Below, piece by piece: positions 34,910-44,850 of a stretch of 64,000 nucleotides of DNA. Both the position numbers and the translations under genes were made by a program. Every line of letters starts with the position of its first letter. Within the stretch, counting starts at the first letter, position 1. The notes under the pieces were generated by a model. The model was not told the origin of the DNA. It did not search any database and worked only from the letters and a program-made list of their open reading frames with translations. This DNA is from Candidatus Protoclostridium gallicola (GTDB taxonomy: Bacteria; Bacillota; Clostridia; Christensenellales; Pumilibacteraceae): NCBI GenBank assembly GCA_904387375.1, contig CAJFLE010000007.1, positions 1 to 64,000 on the forward strand, written 5' to 3'.

Positions 34910-35800
34910 ATGTCATTCGATTATTCACATTGCGAAATGTGTCCGCGGCGGTGCGGCGCAGACAGACGGACGGGCGCAGGCTACTGCGGCTGCGGCGACG
35001 GAGCCGCGGTCGCAAAGACCATGCTGCACATGTGGGAAGAACCTCCCGTAAGCGGCGCGCGGGGCAGCGGCGCGGTGTTCTTTTCGGGCTGTAATCTGCG
35101 CTGCATATACTGCCAGAACCGCGATATCTCCTTTTCCGTTTCCGGCCGCCGCATGAGCCGCGAAGAGCTGGCGGACTCGTTCCTTTCGCTGCGCGACGCG
35201 GGCGCGCACAACATAAATCTCGTCACCGCAACGCCGTATCTGCCCGACGTGGCGGACGCGCTCGGCATTGCGCGCCGCCGCGGGCTTGACCTGCCCGTCG
35301 TGTACAACACCGGCGGCTACGAGCTGCCCGAAGCGGTGGAAGCGCTGTCGCCGTACGTCGACGTATGGCTGCCCGATTTCAAATACGCCTCCTCCGCTCT
35401 CGCGGCGAAATACTCCTCCGCGCCCGACTATCCCGCCGTTGCCGAAGAGGCGATAGACCGCATGGTGCGGCTCGCCGGCCCGCCCGTAATCGAGAACGGA
35501 CTTATCCGCCGCGGCGTGATCGTGCGCCACCTCGTGCTGCCGGGCTGCCGCGCCGACAGTCTGCTCGTCGTGCGCCGCATTGCGGAAAAATGGGGCGGGG
35601 ATGTGAAGCTGTCGCTCATGCGGCAGTACACGCCGGACTTTGCACCGCCCGGCTGCGGGCTTAACCGCCGCGTGACCGCGTTCGAGTATAACTCCGTGCT
35701 GGAAGAGGCGCTGCGCCTGGGACTGGACGGCTGGTTCCAGGACGCGGATTCCGCCACGAAAGCGTATACGCCGGATTTCACAAATAATGTGAAAAGTTGA
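34910..35800 (+). CDS. Radical SAM protein, PflX-like (COG1313 type)
   Basis: 296 residues. The [4Fe-4S] cluster motif CNLRCIYC (Cys61, Cys65, Cys68) follows SG, and an extra N-terminal Cys set (CEMCPRRCG...GYCGCG) matches the PflX family, relatives of pyruvate-formate-lyase activating enzymes whose substrates are unknown. HLVLPG and a C-terminal QYTPDF complete the family pattern. The initiation codon lies at the predicted RNA start, and there is no ribosome site. Confidence 0.88.
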   Translation: MSFDYSHCEMCPRRCGADRRTGAGYCGCGDGAAVAKTMLHMWEEPPVSGARGSGAVFFSGCNLRCIYCQNRDISFSVSGRRMSREELADSFLSLRDAGAHNINLVTATPYLPDVADALGIARRRGLDLPVVYNTGGYELPEAVEALSPYVDVWLPDFKYASSALAAKYSSAPDYPAVAEEAIDRMVRLAGPPVIENGLIRRGVIVRHLVLPGCRADSLLVVRRIAEKWGGDVKLSLMRQYTPDFAPPGCGLNRRVTAFEYNSVLEEALRLGLDGWFQDADSATKAYTPDFTNNVKS

Positions 35801-35854
35801 CGGAATGTGACGGCGAAGTGTGTAAAACTTCACGATAATTTACAATTTCCCATA

Positions 35855-35883
35855 TTGACAAATCCTCGTTTCCGTAATATAAT
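35855..35883 (+). promoter_or_regulatory. Promoter of the lipoprotein gene
   Basis: TTGACA (35855-35860), 17-nt spacer, TATAAT (35878-35883). Both boxes match the consensus. Confidence 0.85.
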
Positions 35884-35933
35884 CATATTATAAACGGTGA
35901 GCCGCAAAGGCGCCGCAAGGAGGATTTATCGAT

Positions 35934-36848
35934 ATGAAAAAAACGAAAATAGCGCTTTGCGCGATGCTTGCGCTGGTGGTGGCGTTCGCATGTTTCGCAT
36001 TCGCGGGCTGCGGTGACGAAATAACCGCGACTACGCCTGCGACGGAGGACTCTTACAAGGCGTTCATCGAAACTGCCGCGCTCAAATCGGCCGCGGATAC
36101 GGAGACCGGTATGCCCGGGTTCATAAGCGGCAACGGTTATAAGCTGGAAATGAATATGTCCATGAAGATGGAACAGCCCATGGGCAGCGGTTCGGATTCC
36201 GCAAAGATGTCGACCGAAATATCGTATAAAGCCGACGGGCAGCTCAACATGCTCAAGGATATGACCGGCTCCGTGAACGTCGATATCGATTTTAATATTA
36301 AGACGACGGGTGTGCCGGAAGAGGCGGGCGGCGACAGCGAAATCGCCATGACGATTTCCGGCGACAGCATTCTTGCCGACGATACTTTGTACATAAACGG
36401 CGATTATCAGCTGAGCGGCTCCGGCACGGAAACAAAAACGTCCACGAAAGTAGCGATGACCGCGGAGTCGGTGCTTAACGGATTCGAAGCTATAATTTCC
36501 GAAACTCCGGGCGCCGACGCGGCGGCGACGCTGGACGAATACGTCAAAGCGCTTAACGCTCAGTACGGCGACGGCGAAGATTCGGACGTCGTAACCGTCT
36601 TTATAGACGGCGGCACGCTGAAAGTGGAGATCGATAAAATCGGTCATATCGCGATATCGTACGACGAGGACGGCGTGCTTACCGCGGCTGACATGGTGTT
36701 AGACGATATTTCGTCGACTCTCGGCGCATCTTCCGAAAGCGGTTCGATGACCGGCTCCTTCACTTACAAGATCCGTAAGACGGACGTCACGACCGTGACG
36801 GCTCCCTCCGACGCGGCCGATTACGAACTCATCGATATGGATATCTGA
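35934..36848 (+). CDS. Lipoprotein of unknown function
   Basis: 304 residues. Lys-rich start, hydrophobic core and lipobox AFAGC with Cys near residue 24 give a lipoprotein signal peptide, so it should be lipid-anchored outside the membrane. The mature part is acidic, rich in Ser/Thr/Asp/Met and made of alternating strands (DDTLYINGDYQLSG and similar), which loosely recalls LolA/LppX-like lipoproteins, but I cannot show that. Perfect promoter and terminator mark it as a single-gene unit likely to be well expressed. Confidence 0.82.
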   Translation: MKKTKIALCAMLALVVAFACFAFAGCGDEITATTPATEDSYKAFIETAALKSAADTETGMPGFISGNGYKLEMNMSMKMEQPMGSGSDSAKMSTEISYKADGQLNMLKDMTGSVNVDIDFNIKTTGVPEEAGGDSEIAMTISGDSILADDTLYINGDYQLSGSGTETKTSTKVAMTAESVLNGFEAIISETPGADAAATLDEYVKALNAQYGDGEDSDVVTVFIDGGTLKVEIDKIGHIAISYDEDGVLTAADMVLDDISSTLGASSESGSMTGSFTYKIRKTDVTTVTAPSDAADYELIDMDI

Positions 36849-36870
36849 AAAACCGCATAATGCGGCGACA

Positions 36871-36903
36871 AAAGCTCCGGCAGATTTTGCCGGAGCTTTT
36901 TTT
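36871..36903 (+). terminator. Terminator of the lipoprotein gene
   Basis: AAAGCTCCGGCA pairs with TGCCGGAGCTTT around GATTT, followed by T7. Confidence 0.93.
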
Positions 36904-36935
36904 CGCGGCGGCCGTTTAATTATTCCGCTCGCGGG

Positions 36936-36941
36936 TATAAT
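36936..36941 (+). promoter_or_regulatory. -10 box 7 nt before the next start codon
   Basis: TATAAT (36936-36941) with ATG at 36949. No good -35 is seen at 16-18 nt (CGTTTA at best), so confidence is lower than for the other leaderless starts. Confidence 0.55.
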
Positions 36942-36948
36942 TACGGAT

Positions 36949-37611
36949 ATGAAAAACACGGACAGGGAAGTTATGTATCTGGTGGGAGACAGCGCGGAAA
37001 AGCGCAGACTCATGCGCAGCGGCGGTCAGGGCGTCGCCCGCGCGCTCAACGACGAGGTGTCGGCGGTGTGCCGGGTGACGGGCAGGGACTATTACGTCGT
37101 CGGCAAGCATCCGTTCGCGGCGTTTACGGTGTGGCAGTATATGCGCTACGAGCGCGCGCTGCTGTCCGCAACCCCGCTGAACAAAAAGGAAGCCGCCGCG
37201 CTGCTGAAAAAGATGGGCGTGCGCGTAAGCCTGCGCCGCAGGTTCGGCAGTCTGTCGTACGCCGAGCGCCGGCTGGTGACCGCCGCCTCGCGCATAACCG
37301 GCCGCACGTCCACCGTCGCGCTCAACCTCGACGGCGCGCCATATTCCCGCCGACTGAAAAAACAGCTCCGCCGCGCGGTAAAACGGCTGCGTTCGTCGTA
37401 TGCGCTGTGGATAGCCGTCACAGACAGCAGGCTGGTGCCGCGCCGCGCGGGCGTCGTGGAAGTGAAGCCGAACACGTTGTACTCGCACGAGGGCAGGACG
37501 TACCGCTCCTTCGTGGTGACGCGCTCGTCGCTGCTCGCCCGTCTGCGCCGCTGCTTCGCCGAACCGGTGCCCGTAGAGGCGGGCAAGGTCGTGTGCGTGA
37601 CCAGCCGCTGA
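36949..37611 (+). CDS. Unknown protein resembling a degenerate ABC ATPase
   Basis: 220 residues, very basic, without signal peptide or membrane helix. No Walker A is present. Yet the second half follows ABC ATPase order: TVWQYMRYERALL then EAAALLKKMGV (helical subdomain), FGSLSYAERRLVTAASRI (in place of LSGGQRQRV), TVALNLDG (Walker B position), and ALWIAVTDSRL (H-loop position with Asp for His). It could be a decayed ATPase used as a scaffold or DNA- or RNA-binding protein. This relation is inferred by eye only. It is a single gene with its own terminator. Confidence 0.7.
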   Translation: MKNTDREVMYLVGDSAEKRRLMRSGGQGVARALNDEVSAVCRVTGRDYYVVGKHPFAAFTVWQYMRYERALLSATPLNKKEAAALLKKMGVRVSLRRRFGSLSYAERRLVTAASRITGRTSTVALNLDGAPYSRRLKKQLRRAVKRLRSSYALWIAVTDSRLVPRRAGVVEVKPNTLYSHEGRTYRSFVVTRSSLLARLRRCFAEPVPVEAGKVVCVTSR

Positions 37612-37627
37612 CGTATATCGGATAACC

Positions 37628-37661
37628 AAAACGGGACGAAAGCGATTTTCGCCCCGTTTTT
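37628..37661 (+). terminator. Terminator after the ABC-like gene
   Basis: AAAACGGG and CCCGTTTTT form the base of a hairpin that also pairs CGAAA with TTTCG. Confidence 0.88.
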
Positions 37662-37705
37662 GCCGCCGTTTGCGTAAAAATCGACGGAGGGAATGCGAAA
37701 AATCG

Positions 37706-37734
37706 TTGACAAAGCGTTTGCAAACGTATATAAT
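37706..37734 (+). promoter_or_regulatory. Promoter of the rpsL-rpsG-fusA genes
   Basis: TTGACA (37706-37711), 17-nt spacer, TATAAT (37729-37734): a perfect consensus. The spacer holds the 12-bp palindrome CGTTTGCAAACG (37715-37726). The 87-nt leader can fold a hairpin at about 37740-37762. Confidence 0.88.
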
Positions 37735-37827
37735 TATTTAGCCTGCGGTTTTATCGTAGGCTATGTCTTTGCTTTTGAGGAATTCGGAAGCGGGACGGCA
37801 ATACTACTTAAAAGGAGGTAGAGTAAC

Positions 37828-38199
37828 ATGCCCACTATCAATCAGCTCATCCATAAGGGACGCGAGACCAGCGTGAAGAAGTCCGTTTCTCCGCTTCTCG
37901 AGGGCAACCCTCAGAAGCGCGGCGTATGTCTTTCCGTCAAGACCGCAACCCCCAAGAAGCCTAACTCCGCTCTTCGTAAGATAGCGCGTGTGCGTCTTGT
38001 CAACAAGATGGAAGGAACTGTTTATATCCCCGGTGTGGGGCACAACCTGCAGGAACACAGCGTCGTGTTGGTTCGTGGCGGCAGAGTGAAGGATTTGCCC
38101 GGCGTAAGATATCATATCATTCGCGGCGCGTTGGATACCAACGGCGTGGCGAAACGCATGCAAGCCCGCTCTAAGTACGGCGCAAAGAGACCCAAGTAA
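37828..38199 (+). CDS. rpsL: 30S ribosomal protein S12
   Basis: 123 residues. MPTINQLI, the [11 protein letters not shown] loop and GRVKDLPG are invariant S12 segments at the decoding centre; both streptomycin-related Lys residues are the wild-type form. AAAGGAGG lies 11 nt upstream. It opens the str operon with the promoter at 37706. rpoB/rpoC, often just upstream, are not in this window; the gene before it is unrelated. Confidence 0.98.
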   Translation: MPTINQLIHKGRETSVKKSVSPLLEGNPQKRGVCLSVKTATPKKPNSALRKIARVRLVNKMEGTVYIPGVGHNLQEHSVVLVRGGRVKDLPGVRYHIIRGALDTNGVAKRMQARSKYGAKRPK

Positions 38200-38241
38200 G
38201 CGCGCCGGTCGTAATTCTATTCAAAAGGAGATTATTTAATT

Positions 38242-38712
38242 ATGCCCAGAAGAAGTGGAGTTCCGAAGCGCGACGTGCTTCCCGATCCCATTTACGGCAG
38301 CAAGGTGGTCACGAAACTGACCAACCAGGTAATGCTGGACGGTAAAAAAGGCATCGCGCAGAAGATCGTGTACGAAGCTTTCGATATTATCAAGGAAAAG
38401 ACGGGCTCCGAGCCGATGGATGTGTTCACCAAGGCGCTCGAAAACGTTATGCCTCAGCTCGAGGTCAAGGCCCGCAGAGTGGGCGGTTCGACCTATCAGG
38501 TCCCCATGGAGATACGTCCCGACCGCCGCCAGACGCTCGGCATCCGCTGGCTCGTGCTCTTCTCCCGCAAGCGCGGCGAAAAGACGATGAAAGAACGTCT
38601 CGCCGCCGAACTGATGGACGCCTACAATTCCACCGGCGCCTCGGTAAAGCGCAAGGAAGAGATGCACAGAATGGCGGAGGCCAACAAGGCGTTCGCGCAT
38701 TTCAGATGGTAA
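38242..38712 (+). CDS. rpsG: 30S ribosomal protein S7
   Basis: 156 residues. [21 protein letters not shown], the start of the S7 family, and the central [19 protein letters not shown] are clearly seen. S7 nucleates the 3' domain of 16S rRNA. It follows rpsL by 42 nt with an AAAGGAG ribosome site and ends 177 nt before fusA. Confidence 0.98.
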   Translation: MPRRSGVPKRDVLPDPIYGSKVVTKLTNQVMLDGKKGIAQKIVYEAFDIIKEKTGSEPMDVFTKALENVMPQLEVKARRVGGSTYQVPMEIRPDRRQTLGIRWLVLFSRKRGEKTMKERLAAELMDAYNSTGASVKRKEEMHRMAEANKAFAHFRW

Positions 38713-38889
38713 AGATAATCGCCGTATAAGCGCGGTGATACGGGCTGCGTGCTCCGTCGTTTACTCCGCTCAGCGCTAACGCTTGCTTCGCCCACGAAAG
38801 TAAACTTCCGTCGCCGGCTGCCCGCCTGACCGCACTTCTCCGCCGATTACCGTCGGCGCAATACAACGATTATCCCACAGGAGTTAAAA
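38713..38889 (+). other. Structured intergenic region between rpsG and fusA
   Basis: 177 nt without a gene. GTTTACT and AGTAAAC, about 40 nt apart, can pair with additional short stems between. The segment GCGCTAACGCTTGC (38773-38786) resembles the core of the 38-bp repeat found at 48077 and 52238. No promoter is convincing, so it may be a processing or regulatory element in the str transcript. An AGGAG ribosome site precedes fusA. Confidence 0.45.
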
Positions 38890-40995
38890 ATGGCTAAGAG
38901 AGAATATTCACTCGAAAATACCAGAAACATAGGAATCATGGCGCACATCGACGCGGGCAAGACCACGACGACCGAGCGTATCCTTTTCTATACCGGTAAG
39001 GTTCATAAAATAGGCGAGACCCACGAGGGCGCAGCTACTATGGACTGGATGGAACAGGAACAGGAGCGCGGCATCACGATCACGTCCGCGGCTACCACCA
39101 CCGTGTGGAAGACCAAGACCAGCCCCATGACCCGCATCAACATCATCGATACCCCCGGCCACGTCGACTTCACCGTGGAGGTCGAGCGTTCGCTCAAAGT
39201 CCTCGACGGAGCCGTCGCCGTATTCTGCGCGAAGGGCGGCGTCGAGCCTCAGTCCGAAACGGTGTGGCGTCAGGCCACCAAGTACGGCGTTCCCAGAATG
39301 GCGTACGTCAACAAAATGGACATCAACGGCGCGAATTTCTTCAACGTCATCAAGATGATCCGCGAGCGTCTGGGCGCCAATCCCGTCGCCATCCAGCTCC
39401 CCATCGGCAAGGAAGAGACGTTCAAGGGCGTCGTAGACCTGGTCAGAATGAGAGCTGAAGTGTACTACGACGACCTCGGCAAGGACGTGCGCGACGAGGA
39501 TATCCCCGCAGACATGATGGATCTCGCCAAGGAATACCGTGCGAAACTGCTCGAAACCGTCGCCGAACAGGACGACGCTCTCATGGAGAGATATTTCGAG
39601 GACGAAGGCGCGTCGTTCACCGAAGAGGAGATCAAAAAGGCTCTCCGCAAGGGTACGATCGGTATGAACATCATTCCCGTCACCTGCGGTTCTTCGTATA
39701 AGAACAAAGGCGTGCAGCTGCTGCTCGACGCGATCGTCGACTTCATGCCCAGCCCGCTCGACGTCCCGCACATCAAGGGTACGCTCGAGGACGGCGAGAC
39801 GGTGGAGGAGAGAGAAACGAGCGACGACGCTCCGTTCGCCGGTCTTGCGTTCAAGATCATGGCGGATCCGTTCGTCGGCAAGCTCGCGTTCTTCCGCTGC
39901 TACTCCGGCACGCTGACCACCGGTTCCTACGTGCTCAACTCCACGAAGAACAAGAAGGAGCGCGTCAGCCGTATCGTCATGATGCACGCGAACAGCCGCA
40001 CCGAGATCGATCAGATCTTCGCCGGCGATATATGCGCTATCGTCGGTCTGAAAGATACGACGACGGGCGACACCCTCTGCGACCCCGCGCACCCCATCGT
40101 GCTCGAGTCCATGGAGTTCCCCGATCCCGTCATCAGAGTCGCGATCGAGCCCAAGACCAAGGCCGGTCAGGAGAAGATGGCCATCGCCCTTCAGAAGCTG
40201 GCTGAGGAAGACCCCACGTTCAAAACCTACACCGATCAGGAGACCGGTCAGACCATAATCGCCGGCATGGGCGAGCTTCACCTCGAAATCATCGTCGACA
40301 GAATGCTGCGCGAGTTCAAGGTCGAGGCCAACGTCGGCAAACCGCAGGTCGCATACCGCGAGACGTTCCGCAAGACCGTCGACGCCGAAGGCAAGTACAT
40401 CAAGCAGTCGGGCGGTAAAGGTCAGTACGGTCATTGTAAGGTCACGTTCGAGCCTCTCGAGCCGGGTGCCGGTTACGAATTCGTGGACAAGACCGTGGGC
40501 GGTTCCATTCCGAAGGAATTCATACAGCCTATAAACGAAGGTATTCAGGAGGCGAGAATGAGCGGCGTGCTCGCCGGCTACGAAACCGTGGACTTCAGAG
40601 CCACAGTTTACGACGGTTCGTATCACGACGTCGACTCGTCCGAAATGGCGTTCCACATCGCAGGTTCGCTTGCGTTCAAGGACGGCGTGGCAAAGGCCAA
40701 CCCCGTCATTCTCGAGCCTATCATGCGCGTGGAGATCGTCATTCCCGAAGAGTACCTCGGTACCGTGCAGGGCGACGTCAACCGCCGCCGCGGCAACCTG
40801 ATGGGTATGGAGATCGTCAACGGCTCGCAGGTCATCAAGTCCGAAATACCTCTTTCCGAGATGTTCGGTTACTCGACCGCGCTCCGCTCCAACACGCAGG
40901 GCAGAGGTCAGTACACGATGACTTTCGATCACTACTCCGAAGTGCCCAAGAATATCGCCGACAAGATCATCGGCGAACGCGCGAAGAAGAACTGA
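38890..40995 (+). CDS. fusA: Elongation factor G
   Basis: 701 residues, the translocation GTPase. G1 AHIDAGKTT (near residue 17), G2 region [11 protein letters not shown]3 DTPGH and G4 NKMD are intact, followed by domains II-V including the SGGKGQYGH loop of domain IV. Full length, with no sign of the resistance-type FusA2 variant. Third gene of the str operon. Confidence 0.98.
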   Translation: MAKREYSLENTRNIGIMAHIDAGKTTTTERILFYTGKVHKIGETHEGAATMDWMEQEQERGITITSAATTTVWKTKTSPMTRINIIDTPGHVDFTVEVERSLKVLDGAVAVFCAKGGVEPQSETVWRQATKYGVPRMAYVNKMDINGANFFNVIKMIRERLGANPVAIQLPIGKEETFKGVVDLVRMRAEVYYDDLGKDVRDEDIPADMMDLAKEYRAKLLETVAEQDDALMERYFEDEGASFTEEEIKKALRKGTIGMNIIPVTCGSSYKNKGVQLLLDAIVDFMPSPLDVPHIKGTLEDGETVEERETSDDAPFAGLAFKIMADPFVGKLAFFRCYSGTLTTGSYVLNSTKNKKERVSRIVMMHANSRTEIDQIFAGDICAIVGLKDTTTGDTLCDPAHPIVLESMEFPDPVIRVAIEPKTKAGQEKMAIALQKLAEEDPTFKTYTDQETGQTIIAGMGELHLEIIVDRMLREFKVEANVGKPQVAYRETFRKTVDAEGKYIKQSGGKGQYGHCKVTFEPLEPGAGYEFVDKTVGGSIPKEFIQPINEGIQEARMSGVLAGYETVDFRATVYDGSYHDVDSSEMAFHIAGSLAFKDGVAKANPVILEPIMRVEIVIPEEYLGTVQGDVNRRRGNLMGMEIVNGSQVIKSEIPLSEMFGYSTALRSNTQGRGQYTMTFDHYSEVPKNIADKIIGERAKKN

Positions 40996-41031
40996 TCCGC
41001 GCGATAAAATCGTAAAAAACAGTCAAAACCC

Positions 41032-41060
41032 TTTACAAAATCAGCGAATTCATATATAAT
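41032..41060 (+). promoter_or_regulatory. Promoter of tuf
   Basis: TTTACA (41032-41037), 17-nt spacer, TATAAT (41055-41060). tuf can thus be transcribed apart from the str operon. Confidence 0.8.
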
Positions 41061-41110
41061 GTAAGGGCGTTTGAAGAATTTATTTCAAAATTTAATGGAG
41101 GAAACAAAAT

Positions 41111-42310
41111 ATGGCAAAGGCTAAATTTGACCGCAGCAAGCCGCACGTAAACATCGGTACCATCGGTCACGTCGACCATGGCAAAACCACGCTTACCGCA
41201 GCTATCACGATGACTCTGGCCGCTAAGGGACTTTCTCAGAAGATGAAGTATGAGGATATAGACAAGGCTCCCGAGGAAAAGGCAAGAGGTATCACGATTA
41301 ACACCGCTCACGTCGAGTACGAGACCGCAAAGCGTCACTACGCTCACGTGGACTGCCCGGGTCACGCCGACTATGTCAAGAACATGATCACCGGCGCGGC
41401 TCAGATGGACGGCGCAATCCTCGTCGTCGCAGCTACCGACGGCGCAATGCCCCAGACCAAGGAGCACATCCTGCTCGCCCGTCAGGTCGGCGTGCCCAAG
41501 ATCGTCGTATTCCTTAACAAGTGCGACCAGATGGACGACCCCGAGCTTCTCGACCTCGTCGAGATGGAGCTCCGCGAACTTCTTTCGTCCAACGGCTTCG
41601 ACGAAGACGCTCCCATCATCAGAGGTTCCGCTCTCAAGGCTCTCGAAGCCGCTACCGCAGGCAACGTGGACGGCCCCGAGTGCAAGTGCATATTCGAGCT
41701 TATGGATGCGGTTGACTCCTACATCCCCGAGCCCGTGCGCGACGTGGATAAGCCCTTCCTTATGCCCGTCGAGGACGTGTTCACGATCACCGGCCGCGGC
41801 ACCGTCGCAACCGGCAGAGTGGAGCGCGGCCAGATAAAGATTCAGGAACCCGTCGAGATCGTCGGCCTCAAAGAGACCAAGACCTCTGTCGTTACCGGTA
41901 TCGAGATGTTCAGAAAGTCCCTCGACTTCGCTCAGGCAGGCGACAACGCAGGTATCCTGCTCCGCGGCGTAGAGCGTAAGGACATCGAGCGCGGCCAGGT
42001 CCTCGCTAAGCCCAAGACCGTCACCCCGCACACCGAGTTCGAAGGCCAGATCTACGTGCTGAAAGCAGACGAAGGCGGCCGTAAGACCCCCTTCTTCAAG
42101 GGCTACCGTCCTCAGTTCTATTTCAGAACGACCGACGTCACCGGCACCATCGAGTTCGCCGACGGCCGCGAAATGGCTATGCCCGGCGACAACGTGACGA
42201 TCAAAGTTCAGCTTATCGCTCCCGTCGCTATGGAAGAGCAGCTTCGTTTCGCTATCCGCGAAGGCGGCAGAACGATCGGTTCGGGCGTCGTTTCGAAGAT
42301 CATCAAATAA
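41111..42310 (+). CDS. tuf: Elongation factor Tu
   Basis: 399 residues. [23 protein letters not shown] and NKCD are the GTPase motifs; domains II and III follow in full ([13 protein letters not shown]). It delivers aminoacyl-tRNA to the ribosome. AATGGAGG lies about 10 nt before the ATG. It has its own promoter and a strong terminator. Confidence 0.98.
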   Translation: MAKAKFDRSKPHVNIGTIGHVDHGKTTLTAAITMTLAAKGLSQKMKYEDIDKAPEEKARGITINTAHVEYETAKRHYAHVDCPGHADYVKNMITGAAQMDGAILVVAATDGAMPQTKEHILLARQVGVPKIVVFLNKCDQMDDPELLDLVEMELRELLSSNGFDEDAPIIRGSALKALEAATAGNVDGPECKCIFELMDAVDSYIPEPVRDVDKPFLMPVEDVFTITGRGTVATGRVERGQIKIQEPVEIVGLKETKTSVVTGIEMFRKSLDFAQAGDNAGILLRGVERKDIERGQVLAKPKTVTPHTEFEGQIYVLKADEGGRKTPFFKGYRPQFYFRTTDVTGTIEFADGREMAMPGDNVTIKVQLIAPVAMEEQLRFAIREGGRTIGSGVVSKIIK

Positions 42311-42330
42311 TAACGGCTGACAGCCGCATG

Positions 42331-42362
42331 AAAGACCGCAGGGAAGACCTGCGGTCTTTTTT
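42331..42362 (+). terminator. Terminator of tuf
   Basis: AAAGACCGCAGG pairs with CCTGCGGTCTTT around GAAGA, followed by TTTTTT. Confidence 0.95.
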
Positions 42363-42445
42363 CGTGTCGTTTGAGCGGTTTTGTAACGGAATTGTATGGA
42401 ATTTGTGAAACAGTGTGAAAGTCTTGTCCCCGCGGCGGCTATGCG

Positions 42446-42474
42446 TTGACTTGAAAACGCATAAATGGTATAAT
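42446..42474 (+). promoter_or_regulatory. Promoter of uppP
   Basis: TTGACT (42446-42451), 17-nt spacer, extended -10 TGG-TATAAT (42469-42474). Confidence 0.82.
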
Positions 42475-42548
42475 AATAAAGTTGCGTGTCGTTAATTTAC
42501 GCAAAACGGAGAGGGAAGGGCAATGTCGGAACGCAAGAGGGATAACAA

Positions 42549-43406
42549 ATGACGTTTGTCGAATGGATACGGATAATTTTAATAGGCATCATCGAGGGCA
42601 TAACCGAGTGGCTGCCCATAAGCAGCACCGGACACATGCTGCTGTTCGATCAGATATTTCCGACTACGGCGCCCGAGGTGTTCACGCCAGAATTCAACGA
42701 CGTCTTTATGGTCGTTATACAGCTCGGCGCCATACTCGCCGTGCTGACCTGTTTCTTCGGCAGACTCAATCCCGTTTCGCGTCAGAAGACGAGGGAAGAG
42801 AAGAAGAGCACGTGGAGTCTGTGGGGCAAGGTCATCGTGGGCTGTCTGCCCGCCGCCGTCGCCGGACTGCTGTTTGACGACTGGATGGAAGAGCACCTCT
42901 ATAACTACGCGGTCATCGCCGCCATGCTCATTGTGTACGGCGTGCTGTTCATCGTCCTCGAAATCCGGAACCGCCGGCGCACGTTCAAGGTGCAGACCGT
43001 GGACGCGCTGACGTACCGGCACGCGCTGATCATCGGTATCATACAGGTGCTGTCGCTGATCCCCGGCACGTCGCGCTCGGGCGTGACCATACTCGGAGCC
43101 ATGCTCATAGGCTGTTCGCGCTCGGTCGCCGCCGAATATACGTTCTTCCTCGCCATTCCCGTCATGATAGGGGCGAGCGGCTTCCGTATCGTCAAGTACT
43201 TTATCGACGGCAGCACTTTCACGGTCATGCAGGTCGCGGTCATGCTTGCGGCAATGGCGGTGGCTTACGTCGTTTCCATGCTGGCGATTAAGTTCCTGAT
43301 GAAGTTTGTCCGCCGTCACGATTTCAAGATATTCGGCGTATACCGCATCGCGCTCGGCGTGCTCGTGCTCGCGCTTTTCCCGACGGTATTCGGCATCACG
43401 CTGTAA
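42549..43406 (+). CDS. uppP: Undecaprenyl-diphosphatase (BacA/UppP)
   Basis: 285 residues with about seven to eight membrane helices. The active-site segment EGITEWLPISSTGH (residues 16-29) and PGTSRSG near 173 are diagnostic. It recycles undecaprenyl diphosphate for cell-wall synthesis at the outer face of the membrane, and extra copies give bacitracin resistance. Single-gene unit. Confidence 0.97.
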   Translation: MTFVEWIRIILIGIIEGITEWLPISSTGHMLLFDQIFPTTAPEVFTPEFNDVFMVVIQLGAILAVLTCFFGRLNPVSRQKTREEKKSTWSLWGKVIVGCLPAAVAGLLFDDWMEEHLYNYAVIAAMLIVYGVLFIVLEIRNRRRTFKVQTVDALTYRHALIIGIIQVLSLIPGTSRSGVTILGAMLIGCSRSVAAEYTFFLAIPVMIGASGFRIVKYFIDGSTFTVMQVAVMLAAMAVAYVVSMLAIKFLMKFVRRHDFKIFGVYRIALGVLVLALFPTVFGITL

Positions 43407-43556
43407 TCGACGGGAGCGACGCGAAAACGATGTCGCGCGTCGGCCGGCCGTTCGGCGTCCGGAGTTTTCCGTAATTTGATTTCGCGGCCCGGCGCTTATA
43501 TACGGCGACTTATCGTTTCGCGCCGGTGCGCTTTAAGGGAAAAATTCATCATAAAG

Positions 43557-43585
43557 AAAAAGGCTTTCCGGTCGGAAAGCCTTTT
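43557..43585. terminator. Bidirectional terminator of uppP region and the AraC gene
   Basis: AAAAAGGCTTTCCG pairs with CGGAAAGCCTTTT around GT. On the minus strand the T run continues (TTTTTCTTT), so it mainly ends the AraC gene. Confidence 0.88.
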
Positions 43586-43601
43586 AGCTTACGTCGTTTT
43601 A

Positions 43602-44570
43602 TCAGATGCCGTGATCCCTGCCCGCGTATGCGGAGCGCACCGAACGGGTACGTATTTCGCCCGCGGCTTCGCGGCCCTGACGGCGGTACTCCTTCGGCGT
43701 CATGCCGTAAACGGATTTGAACTGGCGGTTGAAGTAAGATACGTTGTTGTATCCCACCGCAAGCGCAATGTCGATTATGCTCGAACTCGACGCGATGAGG
43801 TGGTTGGCCGCCTGCGCGAGGCGCACGCCGTTTATGTAGTCCACGCACGTCATGCCCGTCGTCTTTTTGAACAGCTTCATGAAGTATGTGTCGCTGTATC
43901 CGCACAGCGTCGCGAGTTTGTGAATGAAAATTTCTTCGGCGTAGTTGCTTCTGATATATTCGATCGCGGGCTGGATGGAATCGCTCTCCTGCTTCTCGTC
44001 GATATTGCGCGACTTATGCACGAGCCCGAGGCGATAGAGATGATAGAACAGCCAGAACAGATTTGCCTTTACCGCCATTTCCCAGCCCGGAATGCCGTCG
44101 TTATACGCCTGCATGATCGTCGTCATGTTTTCGTCGAATACGTGATAATCCGGATTCTTGGTCCGAATGATACGCGTAACGAGATACTGTCCGTTGATTA
44201 TCGGCGCGAGATATTTTATCGTGCACGAATCGGCGTTCGTGCTTTCCAGACTGTGCAGGTTGAACACGATGGACTCGATGAACATCTCTTCCTTCTTGAA
44301 CCGCGCAAACGAATGTATGATCTTGGGATTGACGAAGAGAATATCGCCTTCGTGCACCGAGAACCATTTGTCGTCGATGCAGACGGAGCCCGAACCTTTC
44401 TGCACTTTTATGATCTCCATTTCGTCGTGCCAGTGCGCCGCATAGGACGGCATCTTATCGCCGATGACCATGGAGTATTTGGCGAAGGGCTTGAGCGCGT
44501 CGCCGTGTACTTTGTTCTCGTGAAAATTGTTGAACTCTTCTTTGTTGAGCTCGGACAGCTTCTTTTTCAT
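43602..44570 (-). CDS. AraC-family transcriptional regulator
   Basis: 322 residues. The N-terminal part is a cupin-like sensing domain (HWHDEMEIIKVQKGSGSV around residue 56, with the His-Glu pattern of a sugar-binding cupin). The C-terminal 100 residues contain two helix-turn-helix motifs: LATLCGYSDTYFMKLFKKTTG and IALAVGYNNVSYFNRQFKSVYG, ending in TPKEYRR. Such proteins often control carbohydrate genes; the GH3 enzyme 4 kb away is one possible target. The start at 44570 has AGGTGGTGG upstream. Its promoter is at 44719-44691. Confidence 0.92.
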   Translation of the reverse strand: MKKKLSELNKEEFNNFHENKVHGDALKPFAKYSMVIGDKMPSYAAHWHDEMEIIKVQKGSGSVCIDDKWFSVHEGDILFVNPKIIHSFARFKKEEMFIESIVFNLHSLESTNADSCTIKYLAPIINGQYLVTRIIRTKNPDYHVFDENMTTIMQAYNDGIPGWEMAVKANLFWLFYHLYRLGLVHKSRNIDEKQESDSIQPAIEYIRSNYAEEIFIHKLATLCGYSDTYFMKLFKKTTGMTCVDYINGVRLAQAANHLIASSSSIIDIALAVGYNNVSYFNRQFKSVYGMTPKEYRRQGREAAGEIRTRSVRSAYAGRDHGI

Positions 44571-44690
44571 GGTTTCCACCACCTGTGTGAATTACGTACG
44601 TGCCGCCGCTCACCCCTGCGCGGCCGGTCGCGTTTTGTCAATAGTAAAGATGCGGAGATTTCGTTTATGCTCTCACTCCGCAGTATAACT

Positions 44691-44719
44691 ATTATATCCG
44701 TACGCAGAAAATTTGTCAA
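44691..44719 (-). promoter_or_regulatory. Promoter of the AraC-family gene
   Basis: Minus strand TTGACA (44719-44714), 17-nt spacer, TATAAT (44696-44691): perfect consensus with a 120-nt leader. Confidence 0.85.
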
Positions 44720-44850
44720 GCAATTTTTCGGCATTGCGTTTTTTGCGCGTTTTATGTCGAAAATGCGCGACTCTGCATATTTCGGCACTCGAAATTTTAT
44801 GACTGTTTTGTGACGGCATGTGAAAATTGGCCGGAACCTGCGCAATGGGA

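Noticed and set aside
37665..37673. GCCGTTTGC upstream of the rpsL promoter as a further LytTR site
   Set aside because: No partner lies 21 bp away and the distance to the -35 box does not fit the other three cases. It is part of the previous gene's terminator tail.
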